64,000 bases of DNA from UBA1206 sp041672465 (GTDB lineage: Bacteria > Bacillota > Clostridia > Oscillospirales > CAG-382), in assembly GCA_041672465.1 (NCBI GenBank), contig JBAYZO010000006.1, forward strand, positions 1-64,000, written 5' to 3'. The translations under genes and the position numbers were made by a program. The stretch's first letter is position 1. Each line of letters begins with the position of its first letter. The notes under the pieces were generated by a model that worked only from the letters and a program-made list of their open reading frames with translations, made no database searches and was not told the DNA's origin. This document shows positions 28,433 to 37,295 of this stretch, one piece after another.

Positions 28433-29671
28433 TCAGTTATAAATAGGGAACTTTTCGCAAAGCTCTTTTACCCCCGAAAGGATTGCCGATTTGTTTTTTT
28501 CGTAATCTCGCGCGGCAAGCCCCATCCATTCGGCTATCATCGCCATTTCGCCTTTTCCGAACCCCCGCGAGGTGACGGCGGGAGTGCCGACTCTCAGCCC
28601 GCTTGTGACGGTGGGGAGCTGGGGGTCGTCGGGGATGGCGTTTTTGTTGGCGGTGATATGCACATCGTCAAGATTTTTCTCATAAACCTTGCCGGTGACG
28701 CCAAAACGCCGCAGGTCAAGGAGGATCAAATGGTTGTCGGTGCCGCCGGAAACAAGGTCAAAGCCGTTTTCCGCAAGTCTTTCGGCAAGCGAAGACGCGT
28801 TTTCAACTATATGTTTCTGGTAAGATTTAAACTCGTCGGTGAGCGCCTCGCCGAAAGCCACCGCCTTGGCGGCGATTATATGCATGAGCGGCCCGCCCTG
28901 AGTGCCGGGGAAGAGCGCCTTGTCGATTTTCTTTCCAAGCTCTTCCTTGCAGAGTATCAGCCCGCCTCTTGGGCCGCGGAGCGTCTTGTGGGTTGTGGTG
29001 GTCACCACATCGGCATAGGGAACCGGATTCGGGTGAAGCCCTGCCGCCACAAGCCCCGCTATGTGAGCCATATCCACCATAAGGTAGGCGCCGGCCTTTC
29101 GGGCGATCTCGCCGCAGCGCTTAAAGTCAATCACCCGCGGATACGCCGACGCGCCCGCGAGAATAAGCTTTGGCTTGTGTTTTACGGCAAGGCGTTCCAT
29201 TTCGTCATAGTCAATCCGCCGGTCGGCCTTGTCAACGCCGTACGGGACAATATTAAAATATTTACCCGAGATATTCACGGGAGAGCCGTGGGAGAGATGC
29301 CCGCCGTGGGCGAGCGACATCGACAGCACCGTGTCGCCGGGAGTCAGCAGCGCGAAAAAAACCGCGAGGTTGGCGTTCGCGCCGCTGTGGGGCTGAACGT
29401 TGGCGTGCTCGGCGCCGAAAAGCACTTTCGCCCGATCCCGCGCTATGTTCTCAACTATATCCACATACTGGCACCCGCCGTAATACCTCGCCGCCGGGTA
29501 GCCCTCGGCGTATTTGTTGGTCAGCACGCTCCCGGCCGCAAGCAGCACTGCTTTTGACACGATGTTTTCAGAGGCGATAAGCTCGATATTATAGCGCTGC
29601 CTTTGCATTTCAAGTTCGCAGGCGTCATAAACCTCGGCGTCATAATTTTTTAACTCGTCAAAAAAGAACAT
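28433..29671 (-). CDS. glyA: Serine hydroxymethyltransferase
   Basis: A 412-residue PLP enzyme that converts serine and tetrahydrofolate to glycine and methylene-THF. Seen: ELIASEN and EGYPAARYYGG (substrate and folate site), NVQPHSGANAN, VDMAHIAGLVAAG, and the PLP lysine in TTTTHKTLRGPRGG, then the closing block RFGVTGK...GLRVGTPAVTSRGF. ATG 29671 (GGGGG 6 nt upstream) is chosen over the ATG 18 nt further out because the family begins with a short FFDEL stretch. It has its own promoter and is followed by the hypothetical gene. Assignment is secure. Confidence 0.96.
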   Translation of the reverse strand: MFFFDELKNYDAEVYDACELEMQRQRYNIELIASENIVSKAVLLAAGSVLTNKYAEGYPAARYYGGCQYVDIVENIARDRAKVLFGAEHANVQPHSGANANLAVFFALLTPGDTVLSMSLAHGGHLSHGSPVNISGKYFNIVPYGVDKADRRIDYDEMERLAVKHKPKLILAGASAYPRVIDFKRCGEIARKAGAYLMVDMAHIAGLVAAGLHPNPVPYADVVTTTTHKTLRGPRGGLILCKEELGKKIDKALFPGTQGGPLMHIIAAKAVAFGEALTDEFKSYQKHIVENASSLAERLAENGFDLVSGGTDNHLILLDLRRFGVTGKVYEKNLDDVHITANKNAIPDDPQLPTVTSGLRVGTPAVTSRGFGKGEMAMIAEWMGLAARDYEKNKSAILSGVKELCEKFPIYN

Positions 29672-29729
29672 TAAATACCCCCACAGCATATAGCATTAAA
29701 TTTTGTCGCGGCTTTTAAAGCCGTTGTCA

Positions 29730-29758
29730 ATTATATAACAAGTTCCCCGATTTGTAAA
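29730..29758 (-). promoter_or_regulatory. Promoter of glyA
   Basis: Minus strand: TTTACA (29753-29758), 17 nt spacer, TATAAT (29730-29735). The leader that follows contains a short palindrome GGCTTTTAAAGCC (29711-29723). Confidence 0.75.
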
Positions 29759-29816
29759 TAGCCCAAGGCAATTATAAAAGACTTTGGTTAAATTTATAAA
29801 GCTTTGCGCGTTGACT

Positions 29817-31190
29817 TTAGCGGGTGAGCTCCCAGTAAAAGCCTATCTCCCCCGTCGGCGGTGAAATAAAAGTTATGGTTATCTCGGTCGCGTCGGCGGT
29901 GGCGTAGTACTGGGCTTTCGCGGCGCCCGAAGTCGACGGCGTCAGGATAACGGTTTTCGGAACGGCTTTTAAGGAATGTTTGATTTTATACACGGTCTTT
30001 TCCCCCGTCGCGCCAAAGCTGAAACTGCCGCTGACTCTGTCGTTATACACATATGTTCCGGTTCGGTCATACACCTGAAGGTTTGTTATGGCGAGAACCG
30101 AGTTTTTATCCGAAGGAGATTTTATTCCGTCGTCGTTAACCACCGTGCAGGAATCAAGCGTCACCACGCCGACGGCGTTTGTCGCGTCGAGTAAAAAGTA
30201 ATTTTTATTGTCGGCGGTCGAGTTAAGCATACAGTCGCGGAAGGTCAGGTTCATAACCCGCGTTCCGGTGTTGGTGATGTTCAGTATGCCATGAGAGGCG
30301 TTTTCAAACCATGTTCCGACAAAATTTGTCGGCCTTGTCCCGCCTTTTTTGGGGATAAGTATATCGGTGACGTTCGAGGCGAAGATCCCGCCTATGACAT
30401 GAACGCCGTCAAAGGATTCGCCGTTGAGGTAGTCGAGCACAAGCCCCGCCTCGCAGGTGGCTATTCTCGGGTGGATAATTATGTTGCCCGAGCCGTACAG
30501 GTGAAGCCCGTATGTGCAGCTTGAGCAAAACACGTTTTCAAACATACAGTCGAAGATTCCAACCCCCGACGGTTCCGCGCCGCCGTCAATTCCGCAGTAT
30601 ATCCCCGAAAAAACAAGGTTTTTAAACGTGCCGATGGCGGAATTATATTTGTCAAGCGTAGAGCCACCCAAAATACCCGTTACCCCGCTCACGCCCGAGG
30701 ACAGGAAAAAGAAGTTTTCGATATCCGTTCCCCAAAGCGCCTCGTTTGAGGTGTCTATCATCGGTGAATCGGGGTTCCCCGCCCAAATAAGCCTTGTCGA
30801 CCACATTCCCTCGCCCGTAAGGGAGACTTTCGCCTTTTTTACAAGAGTTGACTTTAAAGTATAGCTCCCCGACGGGAAATAGACAACCCCTCCGCCCGAC
30901 GCCGCGCAGGCGTCGATTGCGGACTGAATAGCCCCCGAGTCGTCCAACCCGTTCCCTTTCGCGCCGTAGTCAAGGATATTGTGCGCCGTCATTACGTTTT
31001 TGGCTTTTTCGTATATCACTTTCGGCTCCTCGCTTGTTTTTTCTTTTTCCGAGCTTTCGTTGCTTCCGCTGTTTTCAAATGAACTTGCCGATTCCCCGCT
31101 GTTTGTTCCCCCGCCGGCGCAGGAGGTAAAAGCCGCGAAGAGAAGCGCGGCGATAAGAGAAACGGAAATAAAAAGTATTTTCTTTTTCAT
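29817..31190 (-). CDS. Pectate-lyase-superfamily (Pectate_lyase_3) beta-helix lipoprotein
   Basis: A 457-residue lipoprotein: signal peptide, lipobox FTSCAGGG, Ser/Glu-rich linker, then the Pectate_lyase_3 opening NILDYGAKGNGLDDSGAIQSAIDACAASGGGVVYFPSGSYTL, the hallmark of right-handed parallel beta-helix enzymes acting on polysaccharides. Repeating short beta strands fill the middle, and a C-terminal beta-rich domain ends in FYWELTR. ATG 31190 is preferred over the longer start because GGGATGG lies 8 nt upstream. It is the last gene of a three-gene unit with a glycosidase-fold protein and a sugar-type binding protein. Substrate unknown. Confidence 0.78.
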   Translation of the reverse strand: MKKKILFISVSLIAALLFAAFTSCAGGGTNSGESASSFENSGSNESSEKEKTSEEPKVIYEKAKNVMTAHNILDYGAKGNGLDDSGAIQSAIDACAASGGGVVYFPSGSYTLKSTLVKKAKVSLTGEGMWSTRLIWAGNPDSPMIDTSNEALWGTDIENFFFLSSGVSGVTGILGGSTLDKYNSAIGTFKNLVFSGIYCGIDGGAEPSGVGIFDCMFENVFCSSCTYGLHLYGSGNIIIHPRIATCEAGLVLDYLNGESFDGVHVIGGIFASNVTDILIPKKGGTRPTNFVGTWFENASHGILNITNTGTRVMNLTFRDCMLNSTADNKNYFLLDATNAVGVVTLDSCTVVNDDGIKSPSDKNSVLAITNLQVYDRTGTYVYNDRVSGSFSFGATGEKTVYKIKHSLKAVPKTVILTPSTSGAAKAQYYATADATEITITFISPPTGEIGFYWELTR

Positions 31191-31233
31191 TAATAAAACC
31201 ATCCCTTAATTAATACGTTAATCAATCTAACCG

Positions 31234-32427
31234 CTAACCTTTTGTTTTTTCACCGGCGGTAATTCGGTTTACCCCAAGAAGACCGTCCATTATATTCGAG
31301 CAGCACCAGCCGGTGTAAACCGAATACATTCCGCCCTCGTCTATGGTGTTGTTTTGGTTTGCTCTCCCCTCCCAGCGCTTTGAGACCGGGTTATACGAGC
31401 CGCGCCACGCGCCGTCCCACAGTTTGCTCTCGCCCTCGCACTGGACGGACACCAAAAAGTCGGCCAGCTTTACCGCGGCGCGCTTGTATTCGTCTCTGCC
31501 GGTCAGATCAAACGCCTCGTTAAGCCCCATGAGCGCAAAGCCTTGGGTATAGACAAGGTCGCATATAAACATATTGCTCTGGAGCGACGCGGTCTTGCCC
31601 TCCTCGTCGGAATTCATTATCCCGCCGCTCTCATGCTGAAGCGACATTACATAATCTGCCGCTTTTTCAAAGGCGTTTTTATAAACGTCGGATTTAATAT
31701 ACTTAAGTATTCTCGCGAGACAAAACACGGCGATTGACGCTTCGGAGGAGGCGGGCCGCCAGTCTTCTCTTTTCATAAGTTCATATGAAGTGGTAAATCT
31801 GCCGTTTTCCTTTTGGAGCGGGAGTACATAACCAAGCGCCAAAACCGCGCTTGACTTATATTTTTCTTCCCCCGTCAGCCCATAGCACATGGCGAGCCCC
31901 GCCGCGAGCCAAAACACAAAGCAGGGGCCTTTATAGGGGCTTTGGGTGACGCCGTTGTCGTACCGCATGAAAAAGCCCTGCGGGCGCTGGATACTCATCC
32001 AGTGGTTCGCGAGCTTTAGGGCGGCTTCTTTCAGCCTTTCGTCGCCGGAAATTTCAAACATATCCAAAAGCGCGATAAGCACCTTGCCGTTGTCGTTCTG
32101 CCACCTCGCCTGACCGTTGTTCGCGAGAATTTCGCCGTCGTTTAAAAAGAAGGGGAACGAGCCGTACCACGCCGACATGGGTTCGTTGTCCTGAACCGAA
32201 AGCAGCCAGTTTATAATATTTTCGTATACGTCGGCCGAGCTTTCCCTGCCGCGCTTTAAATAGGCGCGGGCGATTTCGGAATTGCAGTCGGGGCGGGTCC
32301 AGTTAACCCGGCGGTTGACGTCAATTCGGATTCTCTCATACACTCCCACGCTCCCGCGGTTAAAGGAAAGCATTTGGCTTTCCATCCAGTCAAGGCATTT
32401 GTCAACGCTTTTTACATACTTATCCAT
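31234..32427 (-). CDS. Six-hairpin (alpha/alpha)-toroid glycosidase-like protein
   Basis: A 397-residue cytoplasmic protein with repeating helix pairs and loop patterns typical of six-hairpin glycosidases: LSVQDNEPMSAWYG, NDNGKVLIALLDMFEISGDERLKEAALKLANHWMSIQ, SEASIAVFCLARILKYI, and a Trp/Asp-rich end (SKLWDGAWRGSYNP). Aromatic and acidic residues line the presumed barrel, consistent with an oligosaccharide-processing enzyme such as an unsaturated uronyl hydrolase or a related family, but the exact family is not certain. It starts 12 nt after the binding-protein gene, so the two are co-transcribed. Confidence 0.65.
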   Translation of the reverse strand: MDKYVKSVDKCLDWMESQMLSFNRGSVGVYERIRIDVNRRVNWTRPDCNSEIARAYLKRGRESSADVYENIINWLLSVQDNEPMSAWYGSFPFFLNDGEILANNGQARWQNDNGKVLIALLDMFEISGDERLKEAALKLANHWMSIQRPQGFFMRYDNGVTQSPYKGPCFVFWLAAGLAMCYGLTGEEKYKSSAVLALGYVLPLQKENGRFTTSYELMKREDWRPASSEASIAVFCLARILKYIKSDVYKNAFEKAADYVMSLQHESGGIMNSDEEGKTASLQSNMFICDLVYTQGFALMGLNEAFDLTGRDEYKRAAVKLADFLVSVQCEGESKLWDGAWRGSYNPVSKRWEGRANQNNTIDEGGMYSVYTGWCCSNIMDGLLGVNRITAGEKTKG

Positions 32428-32439
32428 TTTGCACTTCCT

Positions 32440-33918
32440 TTATCTGAATTTTTCCATGGCGTCGAAAAGATCTGTCATGACTTTCCCCTCGATCCTGTCG
32501 TAATAAGAGACAAAGTCCGAGGAAGACGCAATGTTCATGTTTTGAATGAGCTCCCCTATACCGCCGAAATTGTAAATATAACCCAAGTCGTACACGCGGG
32601 AGGAAAAGATAATGTCAAGCATTCTTTCCGATTCCTCGTCGACAAGGTCGCGGCCTTTTAAGGTTTTGTCGTAATAGGCTTTCGTGAGTGTTTCCACCGA
32701 GTAAAAAGCCATGGCGTCGAGCACCGATGCGGTGTTCTCGGGGCTTTTGCAGTTGGCGGGGATCACCACGCAGGGGACAAGCCCCGTCGAAACAAGACAG
32801 CGGTAGCTCTCCTGCTCCGAATCAAGCAGGGGATAGGGGAGGATCCCGAAGTCAAACCCCTCCGCGCCGCGGAAACCCTTGATATCAATCAGCGCGAAAG
32901 TGGTAAACATCACTTGGTCGTTTAGGAACATGGGGCAGATATCCTGAAAAGTGCCGCAGCCTCTGTTTTTATTTGTAAGCACATCGGGCTTAAAGGCAAT
33001 TTCAAACACGCGGGAAAGTATAGACTGATTTGCCTTTGATGTTATTGAAATAACAAGGTTGCCCTCGGCGTCTGTTTCCGTTATCGTGCCGCCGCAGCCG
33101 AAATAAAACGAGTGCGGGGCGTTAAACGCCACATGAAGGCCGTAGTTGTCGTGGTTATCCCAAATATTCTCGTCGGCCTTGTTTTCAGAAAAACCCTTGC
33201 TTATCTCGTAAACATGGTCGAGCGTCCAAGTTTTTTCCTCCACCATTTTATAAACGTCGCCTATGCCGTAGTCGCGGGCAAGCTTTTTGTTGAAGAACAT
33301 CACCATTGTGCAGTCGTTGTCGAGAATTGAAATATCGCCTGTGGAAAAAAACAGTTTTCCGTTTATCTCAAGCCCTTCGTTGGCTTTTTGGTCCCACCAG
33401 CTCTCGGCGAGATTGAGCTGTTCAAAGTCGTGCAGGTCAAGCATATACCCGTCGCCCGCGATCTTGGCGGCGTCGTTTATCATGGGCATATAGACGTCAT
33501 ATGTATTCAGCCCCGCGTCAAAATTAAGCCGCAGGTCGTTTGTCACATTGTTTGACTTGTCGGCGCGGATTAAACACCCCAGCCGGCTTTCAACAAGCTG
33601 GTTTCTGTTATAGACGGCGTCGTTGATGGTTTCCTCGGTGCGCTCTTCCGAATAAATTTCAAACGATTCGTAGTATGAGTACCCGCTCCCCGGCACAAGG
33701 AAGTTAAAAATAACTCCGCCGAGGTTAAGCTGTTCGGGCTCGTAAGGTATTTCTTCGCTGACGGACGACTCGTTGCTTTCGGGTTCGCCGGGGTCGCTGA
33801 TTGCCGAAGACGAATCCCCCGGTGAGGGTTCCCCGCAGGAAGACAGAAACAGCGATGCGGAAATAAGCGTTAAAACAAAAAGAACCGATAAGAGTAAACT
33901 GACCCTTCGTGAAAACAT
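32440..33918 (-). CDS. Extracellular solute-binding lipoprotein (family 1-like)
   Basis: A 492-residue lipoprotein. The signal peptide ends in FLSSCGEPS with lipid Cys at about 28, followed by a Ser/Glu/Pro linker and a two-lobed binding domain with RNQLVESRLGC, GDGYMLDLHDFEQLN and TMVMFFNKKLARDYGI, as in ABC sugar-type binding proteins. No permease or ATPase gene lies beside it, which is unusual; it may serve a transporter elsewhere or be a sensor or capture protein. AAGGTGG precedes the ATG by 7 nt. A promoter is at 33991-34019 and two carbohydrate-type genes follow. Confidence 0.78.
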   Translation of the reverse strand: MFSRRVSLLLSVLFVLTLISASLFLSSCGEPSPGDSSSAISDPGEPESNESSVSEEIPYEPEQLNLGGVIFNFLVPGSGYSYYESFEIYSEERTEETINDAVYNRNQLVESRLGCLIRADKSNNVTNDLRLNFDAGLNTYDVYMPMINDAAKIAGDGYMLDLHDFEQLNLAESWWDQKANEGLEINGKLFFSTGDISILDNDCTMVMFFNKKLARDYGIGDVYKMVEEKTWTLDHVYEISKGFSENKADENIWDNHDNYGLHVAFNAPHSFYFGCGGTITETDAEGNLVISITSKANQSILSRVFEIAFKPDVLTNKNRGCGTFQDICPMFLNDQVMFTTFALIDIKGFRGAEGFDFGILPYPLLDSEQESYRCLVSTGLVPCVVIPANCKSPENTASVLDAMAFYSVETLTKAYYDKTLKGRDLVDEESERMLDIIFSSRVYDLGYIYNFGGIGELIQNMNIASSSDFVSYYDRIEGKVMTDLFDAMEKFR

Positions 33919-33990
33919 ATTTCTTCCACCTTTCTTTACATAGTCTGAACAGTTTTGGCTAAGTTTTAGGCTAAAGCCTGTTTTAACCTA

Positions 33991-34019
33991 AGAATACATT
34001 ACACAAGGCTAAAAGTCAA
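33991..34019 (-). promoter_or_regulatory. Promoter of the binding-protein/glycosidase/beta-helix unit
   Basis: Minus strand: TTGACT (34014-34019), 17 nt spacer, TATTCT (33991-33996). The leader includes a palindrome AGGCTAAAGCCT that could form a hairpin. No catabolite-response (cre) site was seen. Confidence 0.7.
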
Positions 34020-34069
34020 TGAACTTTGTTAAAAATTCCCGCCGGGCAAAAATAAAACAGACGTTCTTA

Positions 34070-34099
34070 TTGACATACGGCGATAAGATATGTTATATT
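34070..34099 (+). promoter_or_regulatory. Promoter of the SCIFF precursor
   Basis: TTGACA (34070-34075), 18 nt spacer, TATATT (34094-34099), with TGT before the -10 giving an extended -10. It points away from the promoter at 33991-34019. Confidence 0.82.
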
Positions 34100-34154
34100 T
34101 TATATGTAAAAAGACAAACGATAAAAGACTTAGACTTAAAAGGGGATATTATCA

Positions 34155-34316
34155 ATGAAAGTTAAGAGAATTAAAACCTTAAAGACCCGCGACTTATGCG
34201 TCAGCGCCGTAAAAGGCGGCTGCGGCGAATGCCAGACTTCCTGCCAGTCCGCCTGCAAAACGTCCTCGGGCGTGGCTAACCAGCCCTGCGAAAACCAAAA
34301 GTCAAAGCAGCGGTAA
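34155..34316 (+). CDS. scfA: SCIFF ranthipeptide precursor (variant)
   Basis: A 53-residue peptide with the SCIFF core CGECQTSCQSACK and NQPCEN near its end. Cysteines are at 15, 23, 26, 30, 34 and 45. The usual family core, as I recall it, is CxxCxxxCxxxCKTSCTxxNQxC; here the KTSC-T position reads KTSSG, so the fifth Cys and the following Thr are missing, and an extra Cys (C15) sits in the leader side. The total is still six. SCIFF peptides are made in nearly all Clostridia and receive Cys-to-residue thioether cross-links from a radical SAM partner. GGGG lies 9 nt before ATG. It ends well before the maturase, with a hairpin between. Confidence 0.9.
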   Translation: MKVKRIKTLKTRDLCVSAVKGGCGECQTSCQSACKTSSGVANQPCENQKSKQR

Positions 34317-34348
34317 AACAAGTTATGCCTTTGCACGGCAGAGCATAT

Positions 34349-34390
34349 AAAGGGCCGACGCATACGCATATGCCGAGGTCCTTTTAATTT
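34349..34390 (+). terminator. Attenuator-like terminator between SCIFF precursor and maturase
   Basis: AAAGGGCC (34349-34356) pairs with GGTCCTTT (34377-34384; one G-T), with a further stem in the loop, then TTTTAATTT. Partial termination here would give more precursor than maturase, as in many peptide-modification operons. Confidence 0.8.
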
Positions 34391-34407
34391 GGAGATGGAT
34401 TTAACAA

Positions 34408-35895
34408 ATGATTCACATGTATAAGCTAAACGGCTATAACATAGTCCTTGACACCTACAGCGGGAGCGTCCACAGCGTGGACGACGTCGCGTATGATATG
34501 ATTTCGCTTTACCAAAGCCTTGGCGGGGGCAAAGAAGGGGAGGGGGAAATTATACGCCTGCTGACGGAAAAATACGGCGCAGGCCATGGCGTGAGCCGCG
34601 GAGAGCTTGAAGAGTGTCTTTGCGATATAAAAGAACTAATAAACGAAAAAAAGCTTTTTAGCCCCGATATTTATAAAGACCTTGCCAAAACGCGCCATAA
34701 AAGCGACAATGCCGTGAAAGCGCTCTGCCTGCATGTCGCCCACACCTGCAACTTAAACTGCGAGTACTGTTTCGCGAGTCAGGGCAAGTATAAAGGGGAG
34801 CGGGCGCTTATGACGTTTGAGGCGGGAAAGCGGGCGATTGATTTTCTTGTGGAAAACAGTTCTTCCCGCCATAACCTTGAAGTGGATTTTTTCGGCGGAG
34901 AACCGCTTATGAACTTTGACACGGTCAAGCGCCTTGTCGGCTACGCGAGGAGTATTGAAAAGTCAAAAAACAAGAATTTTCGGTTTACCCTCACCACAAA
35001 CGGGCTGCTTATCGACGACGGGGTAATCGACTTCTGCAACAGAGAAATGGACAACGTAGTGCTCAGCCTTGACGGGAGAAAAGAAGTCCACGACCGTTTC
35101 AGGAAGGATTACCGCGGCAACGGCAGCTATGAAAGAATTCTGCCGAAGTTCCGCGAGTTTGTAAAGCGGCGGGGGGATAAAAGCTATTATATCCGCGGCA
35201 CATATACGCATCTGAACACCGACTTTACAAATGATTTGTTTCATATGGCGTCCCTTGGGTTTAAGCACCTTAGCATGGAGCCCGTGGTCTGCCCGCCCGG
35301 CGATATTTACGCGCTTACAAAAGAGGATATCCCGGTATTGTTCGGGCAATATGAGATTTTGGCAAAGGAAATGATAAAGCGGGAAAAACAGGGCAACCCC
35401 TTTACCTTCTACCACTTTACCCTTGACCTTGAGGGCGGCCCCTGCGTTTACAAACGGATAAACGGCTGCGGGTCGGGGAGCGAATACCTTGCCGTGACCC
35501 CTTGGGGCGACCTGTACCCCTGCCACCAGTTTGTGGGGGACGAAAAATTTCTTATGGGGAACATTTATGACGGGGTGACAAATACAAATTTAAGGGAAAA
35601 GTTTAAAAAAACAAGCGCGTATTCCCGCGAGGAATGCGAGAATTGCTGGGCAAAGCTTTACTGTTCCGGCGGGTGCGCGGCAAACGCCTACCACGCCACG
35701 GGGGAGATAAACGGGGTTTATGAATACGGCTGCGAACTGTTTAAAAAGCGAATGGAATGCGCGATAATGGTAAAAGTCGCCGCCGCCGATAGCGAAAGCG
35801 ATGAAATTGACGGCCGCAACACGGAAAAAAGCCATAACCGCGGCGAGCGCAATAAAGCGGAAAGCTTTCCGGCGGGTAAAAAAGCGGGGGTTTAA
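34408..35895 (+). CDS. scfB: SCIFF peptide maturase (radical SAM/SPASM)
   Basis: A 495-residue radical SAM enzyme that forms thioether links in the SCIFF precursor. The cluster motif CNLNCEYCFA is at about residues 113-122, after a RiPP-recognition-like N-terminal domain. DFFGGEPLMNF and TLTTNG follow. The SPASM region has GCGSGSEYLAVTPWGDLYPCHQFVG, CENCWAKLYCSGGC and a final YGC, matching two auxiliary iron-sulphur clusters. The last ~40 residues form a charged tail beyond the SPASM domain. ATG 34408 is preceded by GGAG 13 nt upstream, a long spacing. It follows the precursor by 91 nt, as expected for the family. Confidence 0.95.
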   Translation: MIHMYKLNGYNIVLDTYSGSVHSVDDVAYDMISLYQSLGGGKEGEGEIIRLLTEKYGAGHGVSRGELEECLCDIKELINEKKLFSPDIYKDLAKTRHKSDNAVKALCLHVAHTCNLNCEYCFASQGKYKGERALMTFEAGKRAIDFLVENSSSRHNLEVDFFGGEPLMNFDTVKRLVGYARSIEKSKNKNFRFTLTTNGLLIDDGVIDFCNREMDNVVLSLDGRKEVHDRFRKDYRGNGSYERILPKFREFVKRRGDKSYYIRGTYTHLNTDFTNDLFHMASLGFKHLSMEPVVCPPGDIYALTKEDIPVLFGQYEILAKEMIKREKQGNPFTFYHFTLDLEGGPCVYKRINGCGSGSEYLAVTPWGDLYPCHQFVGDEKFLMGNIYDGVTNTNLREKFKKTSAYSREECENCWAKLYCSGGCAANAYHATGEINGVYEYGCELFKKRMECAIMVKVAAADSESDEIDGRNTEKSHNRGERNKAESFPAGKKAGV

Positions 35896-35896
35896 A

Positions 35897-37255
35897 GTGG
35901 AAACGCCTATTGTGTCTTTTGTAAACGAATATATAAAAAATAAACCCTCGCGGTTTCATGTGCCGGGGCATAAGGGGAGGGTGAAGTGCGGCGGAGAGCC
36001 CTTTGATATCACCGAAGTCACGGGAGCGGGGAATCTTTACTCTTTTGAGGGAATTATCGCCGAAAGCGAAAAAATTGCCTCTCGTTTGTTTGGCTTCGGG
36101 GGGACGTTTTATTCGACCGAGGGGTCTTCCCAATGCGTCAAGGTAATGCTGTACCTCGCGAAAAAAGCCTGTCTTTCCGACGGAAGCGAGGGGGGGCGCA
36201 TAATCGCCGAACGGGGGGCGCATAGGTCTCTCTTGTCCGCTCTCGCGTTCTGTAATATTGATGTAAACTGGGTTTATTCGGAAAAAACCAAGGACGGGAA
36301 GGCTGTTTTAAGTAAAGACGAGCTTATGGGCGCCGTAAACGGCTCAAAAGACAAGCCCTTTGCTTTGTTTGTCACTTCCCCCGACTACTACGGGCGCGCC
36401 CATGACATTGCAAGACTTGCGGCTTTTTGCCGCGAGAACGGGATGTTTCTCCTTGTCGACAACGCCCACGGCGCGTATATGAGGTTTCTTTCCCCCTCCG
36501 CTCACCCGGTTTCTCTCGGCGCTTTTATGTCGAGTGACTCCGCCCATAAGACGCTTCCCGTCTATACCGGCGGGGCGTATCTCCAGCTTTCGGTTCAGGC
36601 GAGCGCAAAAGTCTTTTACCTTGCCAAAAGCGCTATTTCGCTGTTTTGCTCCACCAGCCCGTCGTATCTCACGCTTTGCTCGCTTGACAGGTGCAACGCT
36701 TATCTTTCTGACGGCTACGCCGAAAAACTAAGCCGCCATATTAAAGAGATTGAAGCCGTTAAACAAAAAGCCGCTGAAAAAGGCTTTTGCGTTTTGCCGT
36801 CAGACCCGCTGAGAATGGTCATAGACGCCAAAGAAAGCCGCTTTGACGGGCGTGAAATAGCGGCAATCCTTTGTAAAAATCATGTTGAAGCCGAGCTTTA
36901 TGACAAAGATTCGCTTGTGCTGATGACAACCCCGGAAAACACGCCGAAAGACTTTGAAAAGCTTTTATCCGCGCTTGACTTGTGTTTAAAACTAAAAAAG
37001 AGCGGTATCGGGGAACATACGGAACCCCACCGCCCGCTAACGCCAAAAAAACAAATGACGGTAAAACAAGCGCTTGAGTCGCGGCATGAGGAAGTTATAA
37101 CGGATTTGGCGCTTGGGAGAACGCTTGCCTTCCCCCCGTTTTGCGGAACCCCGGAAACGCTTGCCGCGGTAAGCGGAGAGGTTATAGACCAAAGTATAAT
37201 AGACTTTTATAAAGAAAAAGGCGTAAAAAGCCTGCTCATCGTTAAAGACCGCTGA
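35897..37255 (+). CDS. Orn/Lys/Arg decarboxylase-family PLP enzyme
   Basis: A 452-residue fold-type I PLP enzyme of the OKR_DC_1 family. Seen: FHVPGHKG near residue 18, FGGTFYSTEGSSQCVK, IIAERGAHRSLLSAL, VTSPDYYG, LLVDNAHGAY, and the PLP lysine in DSAHKTLPVYTGGAYL, then FCSTSPSYL. These show a decarboxylase/lyase rather than a class I aminotransferase. The Bacillus homologue is annotated as a basic amino acid decarboxylase; arginine or lysine would be the likely substrate, to give a polyamine or cadaverine, but this is inferred. GTG 35897 lies 1 nt after the maturase stop with GGGGG 6 nt upstream, so the two are coupled. Confidence 0.85.
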   Translation: METPIVSFVNEYIKNKPSRFHVPGHKGRVKCGGEPFDITEVTGAGNLYSFEGIIAESEKIASRLFGFGGTFYSTEGSSQCVKVMLYLAKKACLSDGSEGGRIIAERGAHRSLLSALAFCNIDVNWVYSEKTKDGKAVLSKDELMGAVNGSKDKPFALFVTSPDYYGRAHDIARLAAFCRENGMFLLVDNAHGAYMRFLSPSAHPVSLGAFMSSDSAHKTLPVYTGGAYLQLSVQASAKVFYLAKSAISLFCSTSPSYLTLCSLDRCNAYLSDGYAEKLSRHIKEIEAVKQKAAEKGFCVLPSDPLRMVIDAKESRFDGREIAAILCKNHVEAELYDKDSLVLMTTPENTPKDFEKLLSALDLCLKLKKSGIGEHTEPHRPLTPKKQMTVKQALESRHEEVITDLALGRTLAFPPFCGTPETLAAVSGEVIDQSIIDFYKEKGVKSLLIVKDR

Positions 37256-37262
37256 ATATAAC

Positions 37263-37295
37263 AAAAGCCCCGGTTTAAATTTCGCCGGGGTTTTC
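37263..37295 (+). terminator. Terminator of the decarboxylase gene, shared with the CDF gene
   Basis: AAAAGCCCCGG / CCGGGGTTTT with a loop of about 11 nt. It sits in the 3' end of the convergent CDF coding region and could act in both directions. Confidence 0.85.

Noticed and set aside
28406..29557. 383-codon open frame on the + strand opposite glyA
   Set aside because: Antisense shadow of glyA; no motif or ribosome site.
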